Source: Nitrososphaerota archaeon
GTDB lineage: Archaea; Thermoproteota; Nitrososphaeria; Nitrososphaerales; UBA183
NCBI GenBank assembly: GCA_029785235.1
Contig: JAFMAA010000023.1
Coordinates: 1-12,749 of the forward strand
DNA: 12,749 nt
Reading direction: 5' to 3'
Part shown: positions 7,521 to 12,749 of the stretch, in pieces
How positions within the stretch are numbered: the first letter of the stretch is position 1
Layout of the letters: every line of letters begins with the position of its first letter
Position numbers and translations under genes: made by a program
Notes under the pieces: generated by a model
Databases searched by the model: none
Seen by the model: the letters and a program-made list of their open reading frames with translations, nothing else
What the model was told of the DNA's origin: nothing

Positions 7521-7952
7521 ATGCGACAGTCGCCTTGGGTGTTTCTCTGTCCGGTTTGCGACTACAACCACGTTTTGGTATACACGGCCAAGGCGGGGCG
7601 GGCGGCTTATGTTGTCTGCGGACGATGCAGGACTCTTGTGACTTTCGAGCCAGCGCCCAGGATGGGAGAGCCCATTGATCTCTACAACCTATATTGCGAT
7701 GCCGTTAGGCCGCGAATGGGGAGCTACGTAGAAATCCCGGTTCCAGGGCGACCCCAGGAAGGAGCAAAACCGCTTGCACAAGCACCTTCCGAGAGGAGTA
7801 GGGAGGCTGGCGGCAAAGTAGTCATCGCTGCCCCTCTGTGCACTCAGCACGACTTCGTGATTGGTGAGCCTGTCAGAGGGTTCCAAGGAGAAATGCTGGC
7901 GCAGACTAGGATTTGCATCAAGTGCGGACACGCCGAGCGGGATCAGGTATGA
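7521..7952 (+). CDS. Elf1-like zinc-ribbon protein (transcription elongation factor family)
   Basis: The first 62 residues resemble the Elf1 family, small zinc-ribbon transcription elongation factors of eukaryotes and some archaea. The zinc ligands are C10-PV-C13 and C33-GR-C36 with the usual spacing, and after them GEPIDLYNLYCDAV (49-62) matches the family's ending in which a Pro-(hydrophobic)-Asp-(hydrophobic)-Tyr leads into a Trp/aromatic-Asp helix. A flexible Pro/Arg-rich linker (about 65-98) joins a second possible zinc site, C107-TQ-H110 and C132-IK-C135, at the C-terminus, which ordinary Elf1 proteins lack. Total length is 143 residues against roughly 80-90 for simple Elf1. The gene is divergent from drmA with 102 bases between starts, and tail-to-tail with the next gene. 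It may act on transcription, or be a zinc-ribbon accessory or regulator of the neighbouring defence operon; the Elf1 assignment rests on motif pattern only. Confidence 0.7.
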   Translation: MRQSPWVFLCPVCDYNHVLVYTAKAGRAAYVVCGRCRTLVTFEPAPRMGEPIDLYNLYCDAVRPRMGSYVEIPVPGRPQEGAKPLAQAPSERSREAGGKVVIAAPLCTQHDFVIGEPVRGFQGEMLAQTRICIKCGHAERDQV

Positions 7953-7978
7953 ATCGAACACGAAGGAACCAAAACGCT

Positions 7979-8665
7979 TTAGCCTCTCCTTAGCCCGTCC
8001 CCCACCGCCACCAATCCGCCTCCCACCGACGCAGCTGCCTCGCCCAAGGCAAAACCTGCGCTTGCCATATTCGCCGCGATGATTAGGCCGCCGCCTAAGA
8101 CTTCGAGAATGCGTCCGATTCTTTCGAAGGACCTTGGGCTGCCGCCCACGACGAATTCCTGCGAGACCTCTCCGAGGTAGCTACCAATTAGCTCGTGGAA
8201 GGCACGAGGATTAATCACATCTAATAGGGCCGGAGCAGAGCTGATTGGAAAGTCTCGTCTGGCAAGATTCAGTCTCCTTACGAAATCCTGGGTTTCGCCG
8301 AAGCTGAAACCTGTGCCCATCAGCAGACGGAAATCCTGGTTTGGGATGAAGAGGCGCTCTCTTCGAAGCGAAGATTCGACATCGCTGTAGAATGAGCTAG
8401 AGGGGCCCCAGGCAAGGATTGAATTCCTCAGACGATCTACCGAACTTTCGTCTTTATCGAGAACTCCCGCTAACCTTCTGCAGGCTTCATAGAAAGACTT
8501 CCTATCGTCAATAGACAAGATTCCTTCCTTTAGGTAGCCTTCGAGAATCCTGTGCAAAGTCTCGTGGCTCTTCGCGAAGGTCAACATGACTCGAAAGTCA
8601 TTAGCTAGATTGGTCGCTTGCTCCACATTGAAAGATTCAAACCAGGATTCAGCTACCTTTCCCAA
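7979..8665 (-). CDS. Unrecognised protein with hydrophobic Gly/Ala-rich C-terminus
   Basis: I do not recognise this 228-residue protein. Residues 1-185 look helical and charged (for example SFYEACRRLAGVLDKDE) with no catalytic signature I can name. Residues 186-222 are a long weakly polar stretch of Gly, Ala, Ile and Val (ILEVLGGGLIIAANMASAGF onward) ending in a basic GLRRG, long enough for one or two membrane helices or a buried helical hairpin. The start TTG 8665 lies about 29 bases after a good TATA box that overlaps the stop of the upstream methyltransferase gene, giving a likely leaderless transcript; read-through from the methyltransferase promoter would also include it. As a methyltransferase neighbour it might be a restriction partner, an immunity subunit or a membrane-acting effector; none is shown by the sequence. 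Confidence 0.75.
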   Translation of the reverse strand: MGKVAESWFESFNVEQATNLANDFRVMLTFAKSHETLHRILEGYLKEGILSIDDRKSFYEACRRLAGVLDKDESSVDRLRNSILAWGPSSSFYSDVESSLRRERLFIPNQDFRLLMGTGFSFGETQDFVRRLNLARRDFPISSAPALLDVINPRAFHELIGSYLGEVSQEFVVGGSPRSFERIGRILEVLGGGLIIAANMASAGFALGEAAASVGGGLVAVGDGLRRG

Positions 8666-8689
8666 CGTCGCGAGGCGGCCGGCCCGTTC

Positions 8690-9613
8690 TTATTTAAGAG
8701 AGTGAATAAGAATTTCCTGCCACCATTTCGAGCTGAACTTGTAATCCACGACATTTTCCCCCCTCGCCGGCTTCCTCAAGACATAGAGGTGTTCATGGGC
8801 AATCTTGTAGAAATCGTAGTTGCGTTGTATCCATCGTTGCTGAGAGGACCTCGTCTGGTGTTGAATCTTGATTATGTCCTCCTTGAGCAGGAACCCAGCG
8901 GCAAGGAAGGCTGAAAGTACTCCAATGTGGAGAGGCACGTAATGGCCTTGGATGCGTGTATCGCCAATCAACAGACCACAATGCTTGTCTCTCTTCAATA
9001 TCCTGAAACACTCGCCCGCCACCTTCCCCATCTCTACGACAAAATCCTCGATGCCCAACTCGGAGAGGTCGCCAGGGATTCCTGGCCTCGAGTAGCGAAT
9101 CATTCCCGCGTAGGGAGGATGCAACGCCACAAAGTCGACCTCGCCGTTTCCGATAGCATCAAGATTTCGCGCGTCCCCCCAGAAGACCCGAACTGCCGGA
9201 CAACCTACGGGATATTGTGAATAGTATTCGAAATCCAGTCGGTTCATCGCAATCAGGCAGGCATTCGGGTTGATGTCAACGCCAATACCGTTTCTTCCCA
9301 TCAGCTTGCATTCTATGAGTGTTGTCCCGCTTCCTGCCATCGGATCGCAAACCGTCTCACCAGTTCGTGTGTACTTGTCCAGCAGGTTTCGGGGGATGAA
9401 CGGGCTCCAGTTCCCGGGGTAGTCGCCAGTATGGGTTGCCCAGTTGCCCCTGTCTGGGAAGCTCCAGATTGTCCACTCCTCAGGCTGAAAGTGCTCCGGC
9501 CCGTACCGGCTGATTTCCCAGTTCTTCCTCAGCGATATCTCGGAGTTTCCAATGAGAACCTTGTAATGATGGGTCAGATAGTCGCGATAATAGTGTGGGC
9601 TTATCGGTTCCAT
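8690..9613 (-). CDS. N4-cytosine/N6-adenine type DNA methyltransferase with HPPY motif
   Basis: About 307 residues from ATG 9613. The S-adenosylmethionine site is plain: CDPMAGSGTTLIECKLMGRN (motif I, about 89-108) followed by GIGVDINP (D113, motif II) and GDARN. The catalytic motif IV follows as FVALHPPYAGMIRYS (HPPY 165-168), with His in place of the more usual Asp, Asn or Ser. Motif I precedes motif IV. An upstream segment WSFPDRGNW, then YPGNWSPFIPRNLLDKYT, is typical of this amino-methyltransferase type and probably forms motif X. The frame stays open to a GTG at 9679, but the extra 22 residues are Cys-rich and unlike the family; an AAGGAGG lies one base before that GTG, too close for normal use. 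It probably modifies DNA at an exocyclic amino group; the site and whether it is N4 or N6 cannot be read. It could be the DISARM methylase or the start of a separate modification unit with the gene that follows. Confidence 0.87.
   Translation of the reverse strand: MEPISPHYYRDYLTHHYKVLIGNSEISLRKNWEISRYGPEHFQPEEWTIWSFPDRGNWATHTGDYPGNWSPFIPRNLLDKYTRTGETVCDPMAGSGTTLIECKLMGRNGIGVDINPNACLIAMNRLDFEYYSQYPVGCPAVRVFWGDARNLDAIGNGEVDFVALHPPYAGMIRYSRPGIPGDLSELGIEDFVVEMGKVAGECFRILKRDKHCGLLIGDTRIQGHYVPLHIGVLSAFLAAGFLLKEDIIKIQHQTRSSQQRWIQRNYDFYKIAHEHLYVLRKPARGENVVDYKFSSKWWQEILIHSLK
8691..8698 (-). promoter_or_regulatory. TATA box overlapping a stop codon
   Basis: Leftward the bases read CTTAAATA, centred about 29 bases before TTG 8665. 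The same bases hold the last codons of the methyltransferase gene, whose TAA stop occupies 8690-8692. The spacing suggests an internal promoter giving a leaderless mRNA for the downstream gene. Confidence 0.5.
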
Positions 9614-9957
9614 ACACTTTGGCGTAATAACCGTCTTGAAACACCGAGATTCTATTGCTCGACGGCATAAAACACCCACGCCTCCTTGAATATGCAGAAT
9701 TCGTGGGAGCGTCCTACGAGGTGACCCTGCAGATTACAAGGAGCATATTTGGGGCCTCCACGATGACCGCATAAATCCAGGGAATGCTAAGAGGAATCGC
9801 CGGATGGGACGACCACTCTCGGCGCCTCTTCTTTCCCAGGAAAGGACAATGTGTTGCGTGTGGACGCGAACGATTTGCCGGCAGATTACAGCTTTAATCC
9901 GACGTCGCGTCGAGAAGTTTTCGACTCGCCGCACTGCGTACATTCGAGCTCCGGGGG
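9614..9957. other. Intergenic stretch between nuclease candidate and methyltransferase
   Basis: These 344 bases hold no convincing gene. A strong AAGGAGG (leftward, 9681-9687) stands upstream of the methyltransferase, and a TATA-like GCATATTC lies just beyond it (9688-9695). Leftward-reading frames here are short and Arg-rich. Directly after the nuclease stop, the same frame continues for 23 codons (9889-9957) and contains a CxxC (LECTQCGESKTS) before a TAA at 9886-9888, possibly a lost C-terminal zinc knuckle. Confidence 0.4.
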
Positions 9958-10482
9958 TCAATCATCTCCATCAGGCTTGATATTGGTCACATTCCAGTCG
10001 TCGAATTTCAAAGGTAGATTCTTCCTAGACTTTGGAGTTGCCAAGGCGAATTGCATCCCGAAGTTGCCTCTCACGAATTGTGCCTTCTGCCGCATGGAAG
10101 ACATGTCCGCGGGTCTCGCTGATTTTACCTGTATCACTCGATTAATCGGTGAAACACCCTTGGTTCGGAATTCGACGAAATCGTAGCTTCCTCTGGGGGT
10201 TTCAGTTACAGGGAAAATCTCTGAGAACAGAGTTCCCTCTCTCTCCAGCCTTTTCAATCTCTTGCTGCGTTGGAAGTAGTACAGAATCTCTAAGAAGACG
10301 CCCCTCATCCTCGCTTCATCGAATGTGTTTTGGAAGATTTCCCACTCTTTGACGAGTTCACGGCTAGGTAGCTTTGTTCCCTTCGCTCGAATGAAATCAT
10401 AGAATTGCCGTCGGATTAGATCCCTAACGAGGGACCCAAGAGTCGATCCAAAGTTTACTCCGTCTTCGATTTCTTCGCTCAT
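9958..10482 (-). CDS. PD-(D/E)xK-fold nuclease candidate
   Basis: From ATG 10482 the product has 174 residues. The C-terminal half has the strand pattern of the PD-(D/E)xK nuclease fold: GSYDFVEFR (D101) then RVIQVKSARPAD, where Q118-V-K120 takes the place of the (D/E)xK pair, followed by a helix and FGMQFALATP, a typical closing strand. An upstream helix, GVFLEILYYFQRSKRLKRL, may supply an extra acidic ligand (E65). The Gln variant is known in some active members of the fold, but activity is not proven. The frame extends to TTG 10593, yet ATG 10482 is preferred because a TATA-like TTAATAT ends up 30 bases upstream, matching the leaderless spacing of nearby genes. It is followed, after a gap, by the methyltransferase on the same strand, so it may be a restriction nuclease of the island. 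No target or partner can be assigned. Confidence 0.65.
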   Translation of the reverse strand: MSEEIEDGVNFGSTLGSLVRDLIRRQFYDFIRAKGTKLPSRELVKEWEIFQNTFDEARMRGVFLEILYYFQRSKRLKRLEREGTLFSEIFPVTETPRGSYDFVEFRTKGVSPINRVIQVKSARPADMSSMRQKAQFVRGNFGMQFALATPKSRKNLPLKFDDWNVTNIKPDGDD

Positions 10483-10505
10483 GTAGAGCGTCGGACCCCG
10501 TGATG

Positions 10506-10512
10506 ATATTAA
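10506..10512 (-). promoter_or_regulatory. TATA box of the nuclease candidate
   Basis: Leftward TTAATAT begins 30 bases before ATG 10482. It lies inside the longer open frame and so argues for the shorter start and a leaderless transcript. Confidence 0.45.
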
Positions 10513-10638
10513 CTCTCGGGATTTGATTGGGGTCACCAAGCCGGACCGTCTCGGCGTCTGTAATCTCCTCGTGGGGGGGCGAAGCGGATACAACCCCAGA
10601 TATCATCAGAATCTTTCAACCTGCGGGCTGAATACGGC

Positions 10639-10965
10639 CTAACGCCCGCGAAATGCTTGTTCCAAGTCCCGGATTCTTGACCCAACTCGTCCTATAACGG
10701 ATGCCACTACGTCTGCTTGACTACTGATATACGGCAAGGATGTTGCTGAGCTGAAATCCGCGACGAGATTCTCGGTCTTGTTTTTGCCTGAAGCATCCTT
10801 GTATTCGACCTCAACGTCCATTCTCTTGCGAGTCCCGACCAGATTGGCCCCCTCGTATACCTGAACGAGTTTCCCGCGGCCGAGCAAAGGAAGATAAAAC
10901 GAACGAGAGTTCTGGTCGAACGATACAGTTATGCTTACACCGCGAATCGACAAGATTGTTCTCAA
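10639..10965 (-). CDS. Small unrecognised protein
   Basis: A 108-residue protein I cannot assign. The first 60 residues alternate hydrophobic and polar residues as a compact beta sheet would (SITVSFD, SFYLPLLG, KLVQVYEGANL, RMDVEVEYKD); the end is a helix (ADVVASVIGRVGSRIRDLEQAF). There are no Cys residues, membrane segments or catalytic motifs. Both TTG 10965 and TTG 10953 could be starts; no clear ribosome-binding site or TATA box fixes the choice. It precedes the nuclease candidate on the same strand after a gap of about 150 bases. The regular fold pattern and lack of a competing frame make it probably real. Confidence 0.55.
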   Translation of the reverse strand: MRTILSIRGVSITVSFDQNSRSFYLPLLGRGKLVQVYEGANLVGTRKRMDVEVEYKDASGKNKTENLVADFSSATSLPYISSQADVVASVIGRVGSRIRDLEQAFRGR

Positions 10966-11052
10966 TTTACCGGCAAACTAACGCTCAAATCCGACCCGCG
11001 GCACGCCTATGCGTGCTCGAAGGCGAGATTCCATAATCAAAAGCGGTATTTC

Positions 11053-11060
11053 TATTTAGA
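11053..11060 (+). promoter_or_regulatory. TATA-like box before the small PD-(D/E)xK gene
   Basis: TATTTAGA lies about 41 bases before TTG 11098 and 28 before an ATG at 11084. That ATG opens a five-codon frame (MGVSL) whose TGA overlaps the TTG, so a transcript starting near 11083 would first meet this mini-frame. Confidence 0.35.
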
Positions 11061-11097
11061 GAATGATCGCTCGCTGGATAGAAATGGGGGTTTCGCT

Positions 11098-11361
11098 TTG
11101 AGCGCCGAAGCGTCTATGGTACCCAAGGTGGGCGAGCACTTCGCGCTCAAGGGATGGAAGGGGTCGAGGGAGGTCAGGTTGAGGGGAAGAGTGGCGGACA
11201 TAGTCGCCGTGAAGGATGGCAAGATCGCAGTCGTGGAGGCCAAGAGCAACGTCGGAGACTCGAGTCTGGTGATAGAGCAGGCACCTGCACCACTGCGGGC
11301 GGCGAACGTGGCGTGCCTCGCGGTGCCCAACGAGAAGGCCGTGTTGAAGCTTCCGAACTGA
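11098..11361 (+). CDS. Minimal PD-(D/E)xK nuclease-like protein
   Basis: An 87-residue protein with the compact core of the PD-(D/E)xK fold: VRLRGRVADIVAVKDGKIAV followed by VEAKS, where D34 and E47-A-K49 are the expected metal-binding and catalytic residues, and E25 could be the helix-borne acid. After it come a helix (LVIEQAPAPLRAANVA) and the closing strand CLAVPNEKAV. This RGRVADIVAV...EAK pattern is common in small archaeal nuclease-like proteins related to resolvase or restriction folds. The start TTG 11098 overlaps the stop of a mini-frame (TTGA); ATG 11116 is the alternative and would shorten the first helix. It is shorter than most members, so the N-terminal helix may be reduced. It is followed after 71 bases by the antitoxin operon. 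Substrate unknown. Confidence 0.65.
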   Translation: MSAEASMVPKVGEHFALKGWKGSREVRLRGRVADIVAVKDGKIAVVEAKSNVGDSSLVIEQAPAPLRAANVACLAVPNEKAVLKLPN

Positions 11362-11392
11362 AGACGGACGTTGCACGACCATGGCGGGAATT

Positions 11393-11431
11393 CTTAAGTA
11401 GTAGGAATGTTGCACTTTCCTACTGGTAGGA
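11393..11431 (+). promoter_or_regulatory. Promoter and inverted-repeat operator of the AbrB-PIN operon
   Basis: A TATA-like CTTAAGTA (11393-11400) precedes the ATG at 11433. Between them are three copies of one half-site: AGTAGGAA (11400-11407), its exact inverse TTCCTACT (11417-11424) with 9 bases between, and GTAGGA (11426-11431), which forms a second perfect inverted repeat with TCCTAC (11418-11423) across a 2-base gap. The arrangement covers the expected transcription start and the ribosome-binding region, so a bound AbrB dimer would block expression. Antitoxin autoregulation is usual in such systems; binding here is inference. Confidence 0.6.
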
Positions 11432-11432
11432 T

Positions 11433-11708
11433 ATGGCACAAGAACCTGAGGTCACCACTGTGAGCGAGAAGGGACAGGTAGTCATACCTCAGTCCCTCAG
11501 GAAGGAACTCGGGATAAGGCCGAAGACGAAGTTCCTCGTCTATGGGAGGGGGGACACGGTCATAATGAAGAAGCTGGAGCTCCCCGACCTGAGACAGGAG
11601 TGGGACGAGATATTCAGGACGATGGACGCGAAGAAGCTGAAGACCTCGGAGAAGGAGGTCCTTGACGAAATCGCGGCAGTTAGAAAGGAGAAGCGCCGGA
11701 GCAGATAG
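11433..11708 (+). CDS. vapB: AbrB/MazE-type antitoxin
   Basis: A 91-residue protein whose first 50 residues form the swapped-hairpin AbrB DNA-binding domain: VTTVSEKGQVVIPQSLRKEL, then GIRPKTKFLVYGRGDTVIMKK, a near-consensus match. The rest is a charged helical tail (DLRQEWDEIFRTMDAKKL onward) ending in a basic KEKRRSR, the usual place where an antitoxin wraps its toxin. The gene is 9 bases upstream of a PIN-domain toxin and behind a repeat-rich operator. It should neutralise the toxin by binding it and repress its own promoter. The length is normal and no defect is visible. Confidence 0.9.
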   Translation: MAQEPEVTTVSEKGQVVIPQSLRKELGIRPKTKFLVYGRGDTVIMKKLELPDLRQEWDEIFRTMDAKKLKTSEKEVLDEIAAVRKEKRRSR

Positions 11709-11717
11709 GGCGAGAGG

Positions 11718-12134
11718 ATGCTTCGGGTCGTCCTCGACACCAACGTCATAGTCAGCGCCGTGGCCTCCGGCGGCAAGCCGCGCCAGTTGTTGGACATAGG
11801 GATCGACGGCAGATTTCAGATCGTGGTGTCCGAGTTCATCCTGAAGGAGATCGGAACCGTTCTACGCAGGCCAAAATTCAAGGCCAGCGACGAGGAGATC
11901 AGCAACGTGATCCTCACGCTCATGCAGTCGGGCGATGTGACGACCGTGACATCCAGCTTCAAGGTGGTCGGGGAGGACCCGACGGACGACGCCCTTCTCA
12001 ACATGGCGTTCGACGGAGGCGCAGAGATCCTTGTGACCGGCGACAGGCACCTTCTCGAATTGAAGGAGTTCAAGAGGACTAAGATCCTGTCGGTCTCAGA
12101 AGCCTTGATGCGACTCCGGCCTATGAACCTCTAG
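11718..12134 (+). CDS. vapC: PIN-domain toxin ribonuclease
   Basis: A 138-residue PIN-domain protein. The acidic metal-binding residues are all present: D7 in VVLDTNVIVSAV, E44 in SEFILKEIGTVLRRP, D90/D91 in EDPTDDALLNMA and D109 in VTGDRHLLEL. The DTNVIVSA opening and the EDPTDDALLNMAFDG and TGDRHLL segments are those of the COG1569-type family of putative PIN toxins rather than the shorter classical VapC, but the role is the same: a Mg-dependent endoribonuclease held inactive by the AbrB partner encoded just upstream. The ATG at 11718 follows a purine-rich GCGAGAGG. Its last 14 bases overlap the end of an opposing open frame. Confidence 0.92.
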   Translation: MLRVVLDTNVIVSAVASGGKPRQLLDIGIDGRFQIVVSEFILKEIGTVLRRPKFKASDEEISNVILTLMQSGDVTTVTSSFKVVGEDPTDDALLNMAFDGGAEILVTGDRHLLELKEFKRTKILSVSEALMRLRPMNL

Positions 12135-12327
12135 GAGAGGCTAGTGCATTCTGGATGGAGCTAGGCGGCTCCAAGCTCCTCAACTGCCGGTCCAGCTTCG
12201 CCTCCACCCCGACGAAAAGAGACAGTGAAGTGAAGATCTCGTCCCTGACTTGGCCCTCAGGTAGCTCCTTGGCCAAACTCAGGAGATGCGCGTACCCGGG
12301 ATAGCCCGTCGAGGGAAGACGGATGAT
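12121..12327 (-). pseudogene. Possible 3' remnant of a lost gene
   Basis: Leftward, the frame is open for 68 codons between a TGA (12328-12330) and a TAG (12121-12123), and reads like protein (LLSLAKELPEGQVRDEIFTS, then LFVGVEAKLDRQLRSLEPP). There is no ATG; the first usable start is TTG 12276, leaving 51 residues. The predicted helical, charged character and lack of a good start suggest the C-terminal end of a gene whose front was lost, or a very small gene. The rest of the gap up to 12348 holds nothing else I can support. Confidence 0.3.
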
Positions 12328-12348
12328 TCAGCCGTGAGCTACCTAGTT

Positions 12349-12749
12349 TCAGGAGGACAACTTGACCGGGCTCGTCACCCTCACCTGTATGCTCGCTCCG
12401 TTGGACTGAAATGGCGCGCAGAAGACCAGGCTGTAGGAGCCGCTCCCGACATTCGTCGTTATTGACCCTCGGGTGGCGTTTGCGAAGAGCGGCGCGGCTG
12501 AGGAGACGGGGCAGTACCCCCCACCCTGGTCAAACGAGACGAACTGGCTCGAATTCAGGACGTATACATCCACGGGGGCGCTGGACTCGAAGGCGCCGCT
12601 GAGCGGTGTGCTGTGGGTCGCCGCGAAAGGTATCCTCACGAAGCTGCTGTTCGGATAGAAGGAGAAGCTGTTCCCAGGATAGACCAGGACCCCGCTCGCT
12701 GCAATCGAAGCCGGGACGACCGCCAGCCCGACAACGAGGACTGTTGCAA
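12349..12749 (-). CDS. Secreted protein, N-terminus cut by window edge
   Basis: The frame is open to the window edge, so the start codon lies beyond base 12749; the GTG at 12639 is internal. About 132 residues are visible. They open with a hydrophobic signal-peptide core (ATVLVVGLAVVPASIAAS) and a likely cleavage region, so the protein is exported. The mature part is rich in Ser, Phe, Val and Asn (SGVLVYPGNSFSFYPNSSFV, later VYVLNSSQFVSFDQGGGYC, then GSYSLVFCAPF), the pattern of a small beta sandwich outside the cell. Two cysteines, in GGGYCPVSS and LVFCAPF, could pair. No enzyme motif or membrane anchor is visible at the C-terminus (VRVTSPVKLSS). Such one-domain secreted proteins are frequent in archaea and mostly uncharacterised; it is probably unrelated to the defence genes. 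Confidence 0.75.
   Translation of the reverse strand, partial: ATVLVVGLAVVPASIAASGVLVYPGNSFSFYPNSSFVRIPFAATHSTPLSGAFESSAPVDVYVLNSSQFVSFDQGGGYCPVSSAAPLFANATRGSITTNVGSGSYSLVFCAPFQSNGASIQVRVTSPVKLSS

Noticed and set aside
9734..9961. Leftward frame starting TTGA-coupled at the nuclease stop
   Set aside because: Seventy-five residues of Arg-rich, low-complexity character with no family features; chance frame.
9803..9979. Rightward frame after a TATA-like GCATAAATC
   Set aside because: About 58 residues, Arg- and Cys-rich, overlapping the end of the nuclease on the other strand; not convincing.
12157..12179. Inverted repeat GGAGCT/AGCTCC considered as a terminator
   Set aside because: Short stem, alternative pairings and no T-run on either side.
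1..12749. CRISPR array, transposase, integrase, tRNA or rRNA
   Set aside because: No regularly spaced repeats, no recombinase frames and no RNA-gene patterns seen by eye on either strand.

Overview
The window reads as archaeal. Several genes have a TATA-like box centred about 25-32 bases before the start codon with no clear ribosome-binding site, the pattern of leaderless archaeal transcripts. Arginine is often written AGG/AGA, GTG and TTG starts are frequent, and the right end carries an AbrB-PIN toxin-antitoxin pair and a small secreted protein of archaeal style. No rRNA, tRNA or housekeeping marker fixes the phylum; an uncultured TACK or Thermoplasmata-like archaeon is an inference only.

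Layout. 1-1551: the 3' end of a C5-cytosine DNA methyltransferase (+), then tail-to-tail on the other strand an unrecognised Cys/His protein and a Vsr mismatch endonuclease. About 1552-1613: a compact divergent promoter with one A/T box facing both ways. 1614-2498 (+): a Dam-type (D12) adenine methyltransferase. 2476-7418 (-): a tight operon of DrmA-like helicase, DrmB-like DUF1998 protein and DrmC-like phospholipase-D protein, the core of a DISARM-type anti-phage system. 7521-7952 (+): an Elf1-like zinc-ribbon protein, divergent from drmA. 7979-9613 (-): an N4/N6-type DNA methyltransferase followed by an unknown protein with a Gly/Ala-rich hydrophobic tail. 9958-10965 (-): a PD-(D/E)xK nuclease candidate and an unknown small protein. 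11098-12134 (+): a minimal PD-(D/E)xK-like protein, then the AbrB antitoxin and PIN toxin behind an inverted-repeat operator. 12121-12749 (-): a possible gene remnant and the 5'-truncated reading frame of a secreted protein.

Taken together this is a defence island: three DNA methyltransferases of three classes, the Vsr enzyme that usually accompanies C5 methylation, a DISARM-like DrmABC core, two nuclease-fold proteins, an unknown candidate effector and a toxin-antitoxin pair. DrmABC would be the DNA-processing machinery, and one or more of the methyltransferases would mark self DNA. The gene order differs from the DISARM class 1 and class 2 layouts I know: the methyltransferases are in separate transcription units and no drmD or drmE is visible. 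The most interesting points are this rearranged DISARM-like locus, the Elf1-like factor sharing its promoter region, and the unknown proteins next to the methyltransferases and Vsr.
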